DNA of 64,000 bases. Origin: Lepidodermella squamata. Its lineage: Eukaryota > Gastrotricha. The number at the start of each line of letters is the position of its first letter. Positions within the stretch are counted from its first letter, which is position 1. A program made the translations under genes and the position numbers. Under the pieces are notes generated by a model that worked only from the letters and a program-made list of their open reading frames with translations, was not told where the DNA came from and searched no databases. Positions 13,643-25,630 of the stretch are shown here, piece by piece. The stretch is from positions 186,001 through 250,000 of the forward strand of contig JBLDXI010000040.1 in NCBI GenBank assembly GCA_047495785.1. Reading direction: 5' to 3'.

Positions 13643-16475
13643 ATGTTGCCTTGCAATTGGAATCATTTAATTTTGATAACTGCAATTTTATCAATTTTGT
13701 TGACAACTAGCGAAGCTTGCACTTCGCCATCGCCTCCATCAAGCTTCGTACCATTTACCAGTCCGCCTTCATTTTATGGTTGCCCAAGCAGTCAAATATG
13801 CGTGCCAACCACTAACCTGTGCTCAGATCCCTCGAAATCTTGCCAGCCAATAGCCAGTCCCTCTCCTGGACCCTCCCCTTCACCTTCAGTAAGTAATGTT
13901 TTTTCCGATAAGATATAGATATGACGTACAAAGAAGAGCAAATTGTATATTGGCTTAAAACGCTAGATTTTAGAGCAATGCATTAAAACCTAGATTTTAG
14001 ACCATTTTTAGACCAATTTGCTCCAAAACCCAGATTTTTTGCCCCATTGTTAAACATCTAGCGTAATGAGCAATCCCGCTAGATCGAAGACAGATACGCG
14101 CCAAGACGCACGCCTCGCCCGACTAAGCTTTTATTTCAAGCCTGATATTAATAATTTCATAATTTTCTCAATTCGAAATGCCCAATTGCTTCCTAAGGAT
14201 CACGATGAATATGATCAAGGCTGTGTCGAGTAAACGTGGTGAAAAGATTGAAGGAATATCATCGGACGTGAAACACAAGTCACTATATACTGCCTTTGCA
14301 CCGACGGCGAACTGCACTGTCAAGAAGCTGTGGTGAAGCATAGGCCAACAGCCGCATAATAACCTTGTCTCACTTTAACCGACTGGTGAAGAAATATCAT
14401 GAAGAGACGTCGGATCACTACGGGCGAGACGCTATAAAGAACAGCAAACTGTTGATCAAGTACTACAAGGTACCAGTACAGGCAATTCAAGAGGTAATCG
14501 ACAAATGTGGAGTATGCGCGAAGCATTGCGACCGATCCCAAAGCTTTCCCAGAGGTCAACCTATCACAGCCAAAGAGATTTAGTATCGCGTTCATATCGA
14601 CTTGTTCGAGATGTCTTCCAAGCCGCGTGAAGACCGAAACAGAGTCGTGATTGGATCATGATCGAATTCAAAGCAAATTAACGGGTTAGTCCTGTTGTGG
14701 CTTAATTCACAGGTAGTGCCACAAAAAATAGTGCACACAATTGCTCGATGACTTGAAAGCTATCAGCGGGGCACTAGAATATTTTGCCAGACAAGACGCG
14801 AGAAGGTAAATTTGTCAACCTGGGGAACCTGGGAGACGGGCTTGTGATTTCAGTCACAATAGGAAGGCATCAGTTGCTGGTAGAGGTAGCTTGTGGCACA
14901 AAAAATGCGACTTGAATGACGATGTTTTCTCGTCAGAAATTGTTGGAACTAGCTTCCTAGTGTTAATAAAGAATTTGAGCATCGTCCCGATGCCATCGGT
15001 TATGCAGACCGGAAGGGCAGATCGAATGAAGGAAATGACCCAAATGACGGGAATAGCGTGAAAGTTTAACAATATTAGAGCTAGATGAACAGCAGAAAAA
15101 ACGGCAGTATTTTTTGCAGTACATAGCGCGAGCGATTTATATTACATAGCGTTTATATTAGCGTTGTTTAACAAAAAACAAATGTATTACTCTGCTGATC
15201 ACAGCACTCTAAGCTTAACAAATCGTTTAATTGAATCAGTTATCACAGATCACAGAAGCCTTCGTTGTAAAATTAAACTGACTTAAAAGTAAGAGTGGTT
15301 GTAAGAGTTAAACACAATACTAGTGAGCAAACTTCAATCTTATTTATTTCGATAAATCAGTGACTTTATAATATATGGGTACATGGCGGGAATCGAATAT
15401 ACTAGATCAAGGGTATAGAAGTTTCCAGAACGTTCCTAGCCAATCTGTACAATCTGTACAATTATAGCGAGCACCAATAGCGAGCGAGCGCAATTATAGC
15501 GTGCGCGCCACTCCGAACATATATACACATGTTACATGGTTGATCATAGGACACGCTGTAAAAAATAGAAATGATGGCTCTCAAAAAGGGCAATATGGTT
15601 GAAGTATAAGGGAGAGATGAGCATTCCTGATTTAATTGGAAGCGAGATAATTTTCACGGGTCCCGTTGAAAATTGTTGATTGTTGCCTCACCCAAGCCGC
15701 AGAAATATCGGTTATATTGATGCGAATATTCTTGATACAAGCCCCCAACGTAACATCTTATAGCTCGGGTAAAATGTTAGCAAACCTTACTCCATGCTCG
15801 AACTCAATATTCTTCATCATGCAACAGCAAACCTTCCAATTATGCACTGGCTCGACCTTTGGAACAGTCTGTCAAGCTGTGCATTTCTAACGGCCTGGCT
15901 TGCACCGCTGCTTTCAGCCCTAGCACTTTTACGGTAAAAAAAAATCGCGTTTTTAAGCAGCGAATAACATCGGTTTTATTCAGCAAGCCATTGCGACTCC
16001 TTCTGCCCCGAATTCGTTCACGTCTTTCCCAGACTGTTGCGCAGCTGCAGCCCCGGCCCCGCCGAACGCTGCTAACATTCGCTACGAGATCCTCCCAGGA
16101 CTAACAGCATCAGTAGCTCCGGCTCTCGCATGCATCAGCACCGATGATGCTAACCCATACAAGATTACTTCAAGCGCAGCTGGTACGAAGGTCGGCAACT
16201 GCGTTCGCTTCCCGCATACTTCCTATCTCGCCGTTTCTGTTGCCATTACAGACGAATCCGGAGTCGTAAGTTACACATAGTTTGACGCGTATATCACGTT
16301 TATTAATGATCAATAATTGCAATCGTAGATCACCAGCCCTACTTCAATCTACGCAGCTACATCATACACAGCCTGCTGCGCACTTCTTACAGGAAGTGCT
16401 CCAAATACTGTTATTATGGTAACATCATGGGCTTTTGGTCTCACATTGGAACGATGCCAATCCACCACGCCGTAA
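13643..16475 (+). pseudogene. Secreted cysteine-rich family, copy 3 (frameshifted, split by insertion)
   Basis: Exon 1 (13643-13888) encodes a signal peptide (MLPCNWNHLILITAILSILL), then a Cys-rich motif CPSSQICVPTTNLCSD and a Ser/Pro tail. Intron 1 is unusually long (13889-15827) because foreign DNA including an integrase fragment lies in it. Exon 2 (15828-15933) has lost 11 nt near 15867 compared with every sibling, throwing the frame into an early stop. Exons 3 (15984-16265) and 4 (16329-16475) are still open and closely match the copy at 21130, with CCAAAAP, NIRYEILPGL, GNCVRFPHTS and a C-terminal LERCQST. Unless an unusual splice rescues exon 2, this is a pseudogene. Confidence 0.75.
14300..14680 (+). 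mobile_element. Integrase fragment (H2C2 zinc-binding + start of core)
   Basis: The open frame 14365-14583 reads KKYHEETSDHYGRDAI, then CGVCAKHC. This matches the His-x(n)-His / Cys-x2-Cys layout of the integrase zinc-binding domain found in LTR retroelements and Ginger-type transposons. After one stop codon the frame continues with YRVHIDLFEM, like the first catalytic-Asp strand of an integrase core. Further stops follow. It is a short dead fragment lying in intron 1 of copy 3 of the cysteine-rich family. Confidence 0.55.
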
Positions 16476-16600
16476 ACAAAGCCTCACTGGGAAAAAAACT
16501 GGGTTTATTAGCTGAAAATAACCAGAATGATCAAAATAATACAAGCAAGATCTTTAAAAAGACCGAACGATGGCGTATCAACAACAACGCAATACCATTA

Positions 16601-17784
16601 TAGGGCGACTTTGCAGTCGCGGGATTAAGGGCAAAGTCCGCCTATGTTTTGCTGGTCTGGGTCGCTTGTTCGCGAGGTCGCTGTGGTGGGGCGGTCCAGC
16701 GTCCAGCATCCTTAGTTCGACTCCTGGTGGTGCATCATTTTTTCACTCTCGTTTTTCAGCGAGACATTTTTACACGACCGTCCCACAACAACGACTAGAG
16801 ATGCCGCGGTTAAAAAAATAACCGCAAAACCGCGGTTAACCGACGGTTCGGTTCGGTCCGGTTCGGTTCGGTTCATCGGACGCCGTAACCGCGGTTTTAA
16901 CCGAAATAACCGCCCTATAGACCGGATATAGACCCTCAATTGCAAAACTTCGGAAAAGTAACCATATTATTACAGGTTACTACCTTTTCCATTCTTTTAC
17001 ACTGGTTCGCAAGTGTTCACATGTCAATTAGCCGATTAGGAAAATCAATCAATTAGCCGATCACCGATCACCGATAATCGATAATCGATCACCGGTACGT
17101 GATAATGGATGTTGCCAATGAATTCAGCGGCAAATTTTACCCTAGACACCAAATTTTGAGGTCGTAATTCATGATAATATAAAATATATCGCAAAATCAA
17201 TTTCGCTTCCGGTTAATGATCACCCTTTTAATTTGGCGGTTTTAATCCTCTGAAGTTTTCTGAAGTTAAAAAATCGGGTAAACCGCCTTCTTTGTGTCTG
17301 AAACCCCCCTTAGTAACTTTTCACGCCGGATCAGAATCCGTTGACAGAATTTCGATTGCCATCATACCTCCGGAGATAATTGCCCTTTTTAAATTATTTT
17401 ATTGCTTTATTGCACCCATTTAATTTTTTTTCCCCGGATGAGTTTTATAGTCGAGTAATACATGAAACTATCCAGTTTTTTATGTAGAATCGCGTGGTTT
17501 AGCTCAAATTCTAACTAGAGCTATGGTTAAGGGGCTATTGCTATGCAAAAACGTTCAATTTTAACATTCAATGAAATGAATGCTATGCCAGCGATTAACC
17601 GTGTTTAACCCGGTTAAAACCGCGGTTAACCCGGTTCGGTTACCGATTTTCGATTAACCGAACCGTAACCGAACCGGCGGCTTGAAACTTTAACCGCGGC
17701 ATCTCTAACAACGACCTCGCGAATAAGCGACTCAGACCAACAAAACAAGCGACCCCTAAATCCCGTGACTGCAAAGTCGCCCTA
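16601..17784. mobile_element. Inverted-repeat DNA element with TA target duplication (host of a nested element)
   Basis: The ends tagggcgactttgcagtc (16601 on) and the reverse complement ending at 17784 are near-identical, and recognisable inverted similarity continues for about 100 bp (gtcgcttgttcgcgaggtcg). TA flanks both ends (16599-16600 and 17785-17786), as with Tc1/mariner-type insertions. Without the nested element the unit is about 264 bp, a MITE. It sits just 3' of copy 3 of the cysteine-rich family. The paralogous position after copy 4 (near 23010-23035) lacks it and serves as an empty site. Confidence 0.75.
16796..17707. mobile_element. Non-autonomous hAT-like element with 8-bp target duplication
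   Basis: The terminal inverted repeat tagagatgccgcggttaaa starts at 16796 and its exact reverse complement ends at 17707. The 8-bp direct repeat acaacgac lies immediately outside on both sides (16788-16795 and 17708-17715). An 8-bp duplication with TAGAGATG-like ends is characteristic of hAT elements. Subterminal sequence is rich in ggttcggtt/aaccgaacc words in both orientations. There is no transposase frame. It is inserted into the inverted-repeat element at 16601-17784. Confidence 0.85.
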
Positions 17785-18048
17785 TAATGACGTATTCAAG
17801 GCATAATCACAGTGGAAGGGAAATAAACTTAACTATGTTTCCGAGTTCCTTACAAAAACGGCAATTTTTGATAGGGCTCTAAACCCGTCTGCCTTTTGAT
17901 CAGGCTGATATATTAGCAGTAGATCTGACACGCTAAATTGCTGAATGAATCATTACTAAAAAGAGGAGGTGAACTTTTCAAATATTGCATAAAAAATCCA
18001 GAAGTGATTGGCAAAATGTTCATGAGATTTTTCTGGATATAAAATATT

Positions 18049-18443
18049 GAGTGCGGCTATTCGTACATAAATATGTACGCCATTTTGGCTATTCGTACAT
18101 ATTCTCCCTTGATTTTTTTCTGATATTGAATTCGATCCTGAATTTTAACGGTAGCTCACAGAGACTTGGGAATTTAGGGGAAGATGTGCCTAATTGTGCA
18201 GAAGTTGTGCCAAAAAATTTGACATGCTGGGACCAACCTATCTTTCGGGATGGACCTAAAATCAATTCATTATTTACCCCTTTAGTTTTTTCTGGGATGT
18301 GCCCACGGAGCTGAAAATTTCAGGGTTCTAAATTCACCCAGTTTCCGATCTGTAGTAAAAAATTCTACGTGTTATCTCAAAAATTGTACACATGGCAGCA
18401 AATCAATTTGTTTCCAAAAATATATGTACGAATAGCCACTCCG
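18049..18443. mobile_element. MITE with ggctattcgtacata ends
   Basis: ggctattcgtacata near 18055 is repeated as its reverse complement near 18424-18438, with another direct copy near 18089. The 9-bp string taaaatatt flanks both sides (18040-18048 and 18444-18452). This could be a target duplication of the length seen in Mutator-like elements, though its AT content makes chance possible. There is no convincing coding content. Confidence 0.6.
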
Positions 18444-18468
18444 TAAAATATTAGGTTGTGTGCGAAAA

Positions 18469-19449
18469 GCATAGCATAGCATAGCATAGCATTTTCTTTA
18501 TTTTATCTTTTCCTTGATCAACAATAACATAATAATAACAATTGAGTTCAAGTACAGAAACGAAGAAACAAAAATGAGAAGGAAAAATGATAAAATAAAA
18601 TTCACTCCGGTGTACCCAATTCGCCGGGCGTGATGTAAATTTTGTTCACGCCAAGCGAACCGAGTGTCGGAGGAGGACCGGTAGCAAGCTACCTATCCTG
18701 ATCGTCAACCTCAAAAACTCATCCTTACTCTGATATTTCAATTTCACCAAAATAACTATGAATTTTTTGTCTCCAAGTAGTTCTATCCTGGGCCAGGGCG
18801 TCGGCCTCCTCAAAATTGTTAATCCCTAATTTGTTCAAATGTTTTTTGATGCAATCAATCCACCTTAATTTTGGTCGCCCTCGAGGTCTACTCCAAGTAT
18901 CATCCGGCGGCTGCCAGTACCGCATCTGGCTTGCCAGCCTTACGGGGTCCATGCGAGCGACGTGCCCGTACCAGCGAAGTTGCCGCCTAGCAATTTTGAA
19001 TGTAAATTGTTCTGAACCACACATATTTCTAATGACCTCATTGCGAATCCTGTCCCTAAGTGTTACTCCGCATATCTTACGCAAATAACGCATATAGCCT
19101 ACGTCGAGTCGCCTCGCATCCTCAGAAGTTAACGTCCAACTTTCGCTGCCATGCATGATAGTCGCATCCACAACGCCCTTTAAACATTTCATTTTTTCTT
19201 TAGTCGGGACAGATCGATTGCCAAAAATATACTTACGCATAGCGCCAAACGCTTTGTTGCCTTTTTCTAAACGAGTCCTTACATCAGCCTTACACCTGCC
19301 GTCAGACGTGATAACACTTCCCAAATATACGAATTCATCAACTTCTTCAATGTACTGCCCGTAGATGGAAAAAGGTAAATGTAAATTGCAGTCATTTTTA
19401 TTAACTCTCATGAATTTGGTTTTTGGAACGTTAATTTTCAAGCCCAAGT
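18469..19449 (-). mobile_element. 5'-truncated non-LTR retrotransposon (LINE) with target duplication
   Basis: The minus-strand frame down to 18725 encodes the C-terminal end of a LINE reverse transcriptase: GLKINVPKTKFMRV, FVYLGSVITSDGRC, MHGSESWTL, RRQLRWYGHVARMDP and RPRGRPKLRWIDCIKKHL. These are typical of RTE-like and related LINEs. It is followed by a 3' UTR of about 230 nt and a short tandem tail (tgcta repeated five times, 18469-18493) instead of poly(A). The direct repeat tgtgtgcgaaaa at 18457-18468 and 19450-19461 marks the target duplication. The element is therefore complete as an insertion but truncated at its 5' end, with the tail of the ORF still open. Confidence 0.85.
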
Positions 19450-19487
19450 GTGTGCGAAAAAAGCAAGCGAAATTAGAGCAATGAGAT

Positions 19488-19740
19488 ATGAGCAATGATA
19501 TAAGAGCAAAACGACGAAAGAGCAATTATCACGAAATCACGAAAAAAATAGTGGCACGTGACTTTTTCTTCATCATTATCAAGTGATTAGCGGAGCGGTT
19601 TAACAGCAATTCGAGATACTTAATGGGTCGAGATTCAATTGTCTGTTCGAAGAAGAAAAAAACAAGTCGCATGCCACTATTTTTTTCGTGATTTATCATT
19701 AATAATTGCTCTTTCGTCGTTCTGCTCTTATCTCTATACC
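19488..19740. mobile_element. MITE with ~75-bp inverted repeats
   Basis: agagcaaaacgacgaaagag followed by caattatcacgaaatcacg (from about 19503) is matched in reverse complement ending near 19735 (ctctttcgtcgttctgctct). The loop is about 90 nt. Both arms also contain aaaaaaatagtggca. It lies just 5' of the truncated LINE. No target duplication was established. Confidence 0.6.
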
Positions 19741-20756
19741 GATATACGGATTTTTGGCTTGCAATATGGGCACCGATGACGTTGCCGACAGCATGCTCAC
19801 TAGCTTGATCCCAACACAATTTTTAAATATCCCTCACTTTGGATTACCCTTTGAATGTCGACTGTGCATACGAAAATAACGTCAGAATTTATTGCGTGGG
19901 GGATTATAAACTGATGCAATAAAAAACTCAATTTTGTTTAGCGCGCATTTTTTGAAATTTGCATTTTTTCGCTCAAACCCTGATGTATATCAACCTATTT
20001 TTGATATCGTTTGACTCCACGTTATTTTATCTTGAAACTGGCATCAAAATCTCACGATGTACGAAAATTCGCCAAACCTTAAGGCTCGACTCCTGTTCCG
20101 GTCCGTTTCGGGTAACTATCTAGTAGAGGGTTTTCGAAGCAATAACTCACGGGCTTCCCATTTATTTCATTATTAAGGATACACCACTGCTCACACGGCT
20201 TTGAAAGGTTGGAAAGACACTTGAGAGATAGCTTGCGAATGAAATCACACTGATAGTTATGGCTGTTGAGTACAACTTACAATAAAAGAGAGCGAATAGA
20301 ATAAAACCGGTGGACTTGTTGGTTGGTTAAGAAGATCTAGGGTGCCAATCCAAAAATATGGGAAAGCAGAGGACGATTGGGCTCGAGCTCCTATCGGGAT
20401 AACATCAGGGCGTTGGTCGACCAACTAGATCGCGAATATTTTGCGATAGTGCCAAGAATACATGACAAGTTTTGCCGCAAGTATATTATATTCAATAAAT
20501 TGTCAGTTAATAATATGATTGATGGATAAACGATTCAGAAATACTCAAAGAATACATACGTGAAACACTTTTTTTAAGATGGATTAAAGGAATCTTCGAT
20601 GGCTCAGAATGCAGAAATACTTTTCCTGCACGAAAGACTGCTTAAATCGAGGTTCCGAAAGATGAATGCGGGCGTGAGAAAAGCAATATTGGATTCTACT
20701 CCATCCAGAAACACTGCATGAAAAGTGTTTCTGTATTCCATGCCATCCGAAATAGC
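19741..20756. other. Intergenic, nothing recognised
   Basis: No exon, motif or convincing repeat was found on either strand. It ends where the duplicated 5' flank of copy 4 begins. Confidence 0.4.
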
Positions 20757-21129
20757 TTAATGCTTAATTCTGTTGCACAAATTGGCGCCGAACGACCGGG
20801 TAAAAATTACTGTTCCTCGAAAGTTCTTGCAATCAAAATACGGCGAACTCTTGCAAACTGTAATATTCATGCGACCGAAGGAAGGCCCACTTATCATTCT
20901 GAAATTTTTAGTAAAATCGCGCTGTGCCCATGCGTTAATCTGGCCCTGACTTGATGGATAACATCCGGTTTCAAACAGGCAATTATACTGCTTCATCTTT
21001 GGCTAGTTAACGTGAGAATCTTAGCATGTTTTGAAGACGCTTGTTGCAGTTTACACAAAAAAAGCAAAGCGCATCTACAGCGTATTTACACTCACTGCAG
21101 TATCCTTTACTCCAATAGCCTTAACGAAC

Positions 21130-22887
21130 ATGTTGCCCTGCAATTGGTATCGTTTAACTTCGATAACTGCAATTTTATCAATTTTGTTGATAACTAGCGA
21201 AGCTTGCACGTCGCCATCGTCTGCATCAAGCTTCGTACCGTTTACCAATCCGCCTTCAGTAAGTAATTTTTACCGATATAATATTATGGACATGATTCAT
21301 AAACACCGGAGAGTAGCGTTCCGAAACGTACTGTTTTTTCTCGCGTGAAAAATATGACTCACCTTTTTCAACTTTGAGCAGCGATGGCTTGGTGCTTGGT
21401 AACCGTTAGGGATTAGCTCATGAGATTTTTTGAGCTCATTAATATGGGTTCGGACAGGTTCGGACTGTTAATGGTCAACATTTGAGTTTGGGGGACCTCA
21501 TGATCAAGGAATATCAAGTTTTGGAAAGAAATCGAAAATATTTATGCCTATTTAGGTAAACGTATCCTACCGTACAATTTTTATTGCTGACATTGTATTA
21601 TAGTGCTAATTCTGCCGCCTCAATTGCATCCTTTCCTACTATAATTATCACTATTTTTAGCAGATCGTTTCATTTAAATGAGTAATTTGAATCACGAGTT
21701 TCAAGATAGATATCGATTGCATTTTAAATTCCAATTTAATCTTAAACAGTCAGATTTGAGTCACAATAGGCACAGTAGTTTGTGGCTATTGGCGGATTAG
21801 GGCAATATGGTTAAAGTGAAGGGCCGAGATGAGCATTCCTAATCTAATTGGAAGCAAGATAATTCCCGCTGGAAATTGTTGATTGCTGTCACACCCAAAG
21901 CCGCTGAAATAGCGGTTTCATTGCGAATATTTTTGATAAAAGCCCCTAACCTAGAATCTTATAAGCTCGAGTATAATTTTAGCTATCCTTACTCCATGCT
22001 CGAACTCAATATTGTTCATTGTTCATCATGTAACAGCAAACCTCAGGCATTTGTGCTCCTGGTACCATGTGTCTTTACTTGGCAAACAACTGTGATATGA
22101 TAATCAAGAACTGCATCGACAAGACAGGAACTCAATGTCCTGTGGGCGCCACAGTGGTAAATCCAATGTCTATAAATAATGATTCCTCAGAACTCCAAAT
22201 TTTTCATTATGCAACAGCAAAATTTTCAATTATGCACTGGCTCGACTCAGGGTTCATCTATTTCTAAGACAGTCAAGCTGTGCATTTCTAACGGTCTGGC
22301 TTGCGCCGCTGCCTTCCTCCCCGGCACATTCTCGGTAAAATAAAAACATCGCGATTTTGAACAGCGAATAACATCGGTTTTATGCAGCAAGCCGCCGCGA
22401 CTCCTAATGCCCCGAATTCGTTCCCATCTTTCACAGACTGTTGCGCAGCTGCCGCCCCGGCCCCGCCGAACGCTAATAACATTCGCTACGAGATCCTTCC
22501 AGGCTTCACGGGAAGTATAGCTCCGGCTCTCGCCTGCATCAGCACTGATGATGCTAACCCATACAAGATTACAGCTACTGCAAACGCAATCGGTACGAAG
22601 GTCGGCAACTGCGTTCGCTTCCCGCATACTTCCAATACGAACAGTGATGTTGCCCTTTCAAGCGCATCCGGAGTGGTAAATTACACATAGTCTGACGCGT
22701 ATATCACACGTTTATTAATGATCAATAATTGCAATCGTAGATCACCAGCCCTGCCAACACCTATGCAGCTACATCATACACAGCCTGCTGCGCACTTCTT
22801 ACAGGAAGTGGTCCAAACACTGTTATGATGACAACAACATCGGCTTATGGCCTCACCTTGGAACGATGCCAAGTCACCTCACCGTAA
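21130..22887 (+). CDS. Secreted cysteine-rich family protein, copy 4 (intact, five exons)
   Basis: Five phase-0 exons join in frame: 21130-21258, 22037-22156, 22218-22334, 22388-22675 and 22741-22887, giving 266 residues. The signal peptide comes from exon 1 (ILSILLITSEAC), shared with copy 3 but unlike copies 1, 2, 5 and 6. Exon 2 supplies the Cys motif (GICAPGTMCLYLANNCD, then KNCIDKTGTQC). Exons 3-5 carry LCTGSTQG, DCCAAAAP, NIRYEILPGF, ACISTDDAN, GNCVRFPHTS, ACCALL and LERCQ. Intron 1 is 778 nt and matches the 3' part of copy 3's intron 1 near 15580-15827. The whole unit with flanks (20757 to about 23130) is a close relative of the 13262-17880 block. No conserved GATA/TATA module like that of copies 1, 2 and 5 is seen upstream. 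Confidence 0.8.
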
Positions 22888-23130
22888 ACAAAACCTTACT
22901 TGGAAAAAACCGAGTCGTTGATATACAAGCAAAAACATGAAGTTGAAAATAACCAGAACGGTCAAAATGATACTAGCAAGATCTTTATAAAGACCGAACG
23001 GTGACGTATCAACAACAACACACTAATCAAGGCATAATTACAGTTGAAGTACAATAAACATAACAATGTTCCCGAGTTCCTACGTGAAAAAACGGCCAAC
23101 TTTGATAGGGCTCTAAACCCGTCCGCGCAG
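22888..23130. repeat. Duplicated 3' flank, empty site for the nested transposons
   Basis: It matches 16476-16600 plus 17785-17880 after copy 3 (aagatcttt.aaagaccgaacg, aaggcataat.acagt, gttcctac.tgaaaaaacgg, gatagggctctaaacccgtc). The inverted-repeat and hAT-like insertions present there are absent here. Confidence 0.65.
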
Positions 23131-23940
23131 CCGGAGATTTACTTTTTAGCAGCCGAAATTGTAAGCTTTGCAGCGCAATTATTTATCCACCAATTATTTA
23201 TCAATTTTCTCTTCATCAAAGCATTGAAATGATCTTTACATGTTTCCCGAATATATTGATAAGACCCGAGCCTATATGGCCTATATGGCCTATATGGTTT
23301 CTGTAAGTTTCGAATAGGCCGGTTCAGGGACGGGAGGTGAGACATGCGCAGAGCCTCGTGATGAGACGCGCAGACCCGTGCGAATCCATGACTGGCTGGG
23401 AGCCATTCATGATTAACTCCAAAAATTACCAATACAAAAACCGTTGACCGTGACTAAAAGGTGAACCTTCCATCAGAGTTTGGGCTTTAGGCCTGTACCT
23501 ATCCTTCTTTTCCCTTTTCATTGTTAACCTGGCTGGATTGTCAATAATTCTCATACTGCGTTTCTGCGATATCTTAAATCTAAACCGGATGAACTAGTAG
23601 ATTTTACGACCTCTGAGGTGAGGCGCCGAGTACTAACCTATTGCTAACTGTTGTGTAACAAAACGCATAATAAAGTCAGAATCAGAATCAGAATGTGGAG
23701 GCATGGGGCATGGACTTCATCGATTCCCACATCGCCCCTTAGTTCCTGATTCCTGAGATCAGTTCGCCATCAGTTCTATTTACCAAACCCTTGGGAAAAT
23801 CGAAACGGTCACGGAACCAGTAAAAAACCAATCGAATATTTTGTTTACTTTACCTCCAAGCACTGATGAATCAGCTGACCATCTGGCGCCCATGGCGTAG
23901 CACCCTTTTTCTCGTGAGTAAGCAGTCTATCCTAAATTAT
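23131..23940. other. Intergenic, nothing recognised
   Basis: Contains a short tandem stretch (ggcctatat repeated, 23275-23297) and an agaatc run near 23680. No gene was recognised. Confidence 0.4.
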
Positions 23941-24000
23941 GTCTATGACAACGGCGTATGGCCTCACGTTGGAGCGATGCCAATCCACTACGCAGTAAAG
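23941..24000 (+). pseudogene. Exon-4 relic of the cysteine-rich family
   Basis: acaacggcgtatggcctcac followed by gttggagcgatgccaatcc and cgcagtaaagaa matches the last 50 coding bases, stop codon and beginning of the 3' flank of copy 1 (10180-10235). Nothing upstream of it fits the rest of a gene. It marks a lost copy. Confidence 0.7.
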
Positions 24001-25430
24001 AAGCTTAGATCTCGAACTTGATTAAAGCTCGATTCATTATCGCCAACATGATTTTTTATGAGCTCGAGACATCCAATTTTATGGTTTTTAACAAGTTTTT
24101 AACAAGGCGTTTGTAAGCCCACCAAACCGCAAATATTTTGAGACTTCCCTAACAGTAAATGAAAAGTTTTGCCACAATTTTATTTTATTCATTACTCGGT
24201 CAGTTAATACTACTATCACTGTAACGTTATTACATATTGTTACAAATTTATCAGGATCACGGCGAAAAAACTCACGTCACTTGTATGAGTTAGCGATGGA
24301 TAATAGCCGCGTCAATTTCACATTTTTATAGTTTGTATAGTAAAAAACTATAACAAACTAACACGATATTCATGAGATCATTAAACAATGAACCGGTGAG
24401 CTGGGTGATTCTGACAACTCCTCGCACAGTCTTCAAAATCATAAACGAGTTTCAAGAAAACTTCAAAAACTTCAAGATCTTTTGCCAGATATTGTTATCA
24501 AGTTCGGCCCTGACCTCCTTCGATCGAAATAAGCGAGGCAATTAGTCATAAGTATAAAAGTACTTTATTTTTCGATTGGTTATAATGTATAATTATCAGT
24601 TTTTCACGATGGGCCTGGCAAAGCTCATGTCGTTTGCGTGAGCTGACGAGGTATAATACATATGTATAGCGACTTCAATTTCAAAAACCATCTGCCAACC
24701 AACCAATTTTTCGGGCTCAATAACATCATTCATCAGCATGTGGCTTTTGTAGCTAGCAGCATAAAGTATACATTATTAAAAAATAGTACCAATAAACGCG
24801 ACATTTCGAGCTCATTAGACAATGAATGACAATGAATGTGCGAGATGTGTCATAACAAGGTCAACCTGCGACCTGCGAACACAAGTCTGATCAGATTTTA
24901 CGCCTATATCTGCCCTTCTTTATCAGTGTTAAACTAGCCAGGACCATTGATAACCCTTTTCTTCACTTGGTTTCCATCCTGAGATTTGACCTTTGCAGCC
25001 ATAGGTGCAATCCATTTACACATCTTCCTTAAGGTTCCTCGTTCAAAATTTAGGTATGATTGATAGGTTCGCTATTGACCTTTATTGATCCTTCTGCTTC
25101 TTAATCGAAGTCCTGTCAAGTCGCGTTATACAATTTTCCCTAGCCGATTGTTTTAATTATTGCTCCTTGTAATTTTCCATCATTTTCGCTCTCAAATTGC
25201 TGACCTTTTTCTTTTCGCCCACAACCCGTTATTTCGACCTGGAAAACTTTCAACCACCACGTAGCTGTTAGAGGGTTAACAAGAGCATAATTTTCTCTAA
25301 CACCACGCATCTTTAATGTATAAGGATAATTGACTCGGCCGACTTTTTTGCTCACTAGGTAGGTTTCTAGGTTGAAGCTCCAACTCGTGGAAATTAGAAA
25401 ATAGGCAATCGAGCTAGGCAAACAGTATAC
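24001..25430. other. Spacer and duplicated 5' flank of copy 5
   Basis: 24625-24835 repeats 7985-8200. The remainder is AT-rich with no gene recognised. Confidence 0.45.
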
Positions 25431-25434
25431 TTAT

Positions 25435-25585
25435 ATTAGTCATCGCCTTCTTTTATCTGAGCGTATCTGTTGCCGGCGTTATTATATTACTAATACGGCC
25501 GACCTAGCTGGCGAAGACGCAAAGTTGACCGGGTGCGAAAGTATCAAACTGCATTCCATCATGCGGATTCGAGGCTATAAATTCG
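25435..25585 (+). promoter_or_regulatory. Conserved promoter of copy 5
   Basis: TTATCT (25453-25458), a second TATCT ten bases on, ccgggtgcgaaagtat near 25528 and TATAAA at 25576-25581 are in the same order as ahead of copies 1 and 2. The ATG follows 50 bp after the TATA box. Confidence 0.55.
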
Positions 25586-25630
25586 GCCGAATTTTCAGGC
25601 AGAGCTTCCATTTCTCTAAGCTCGCCGAAA

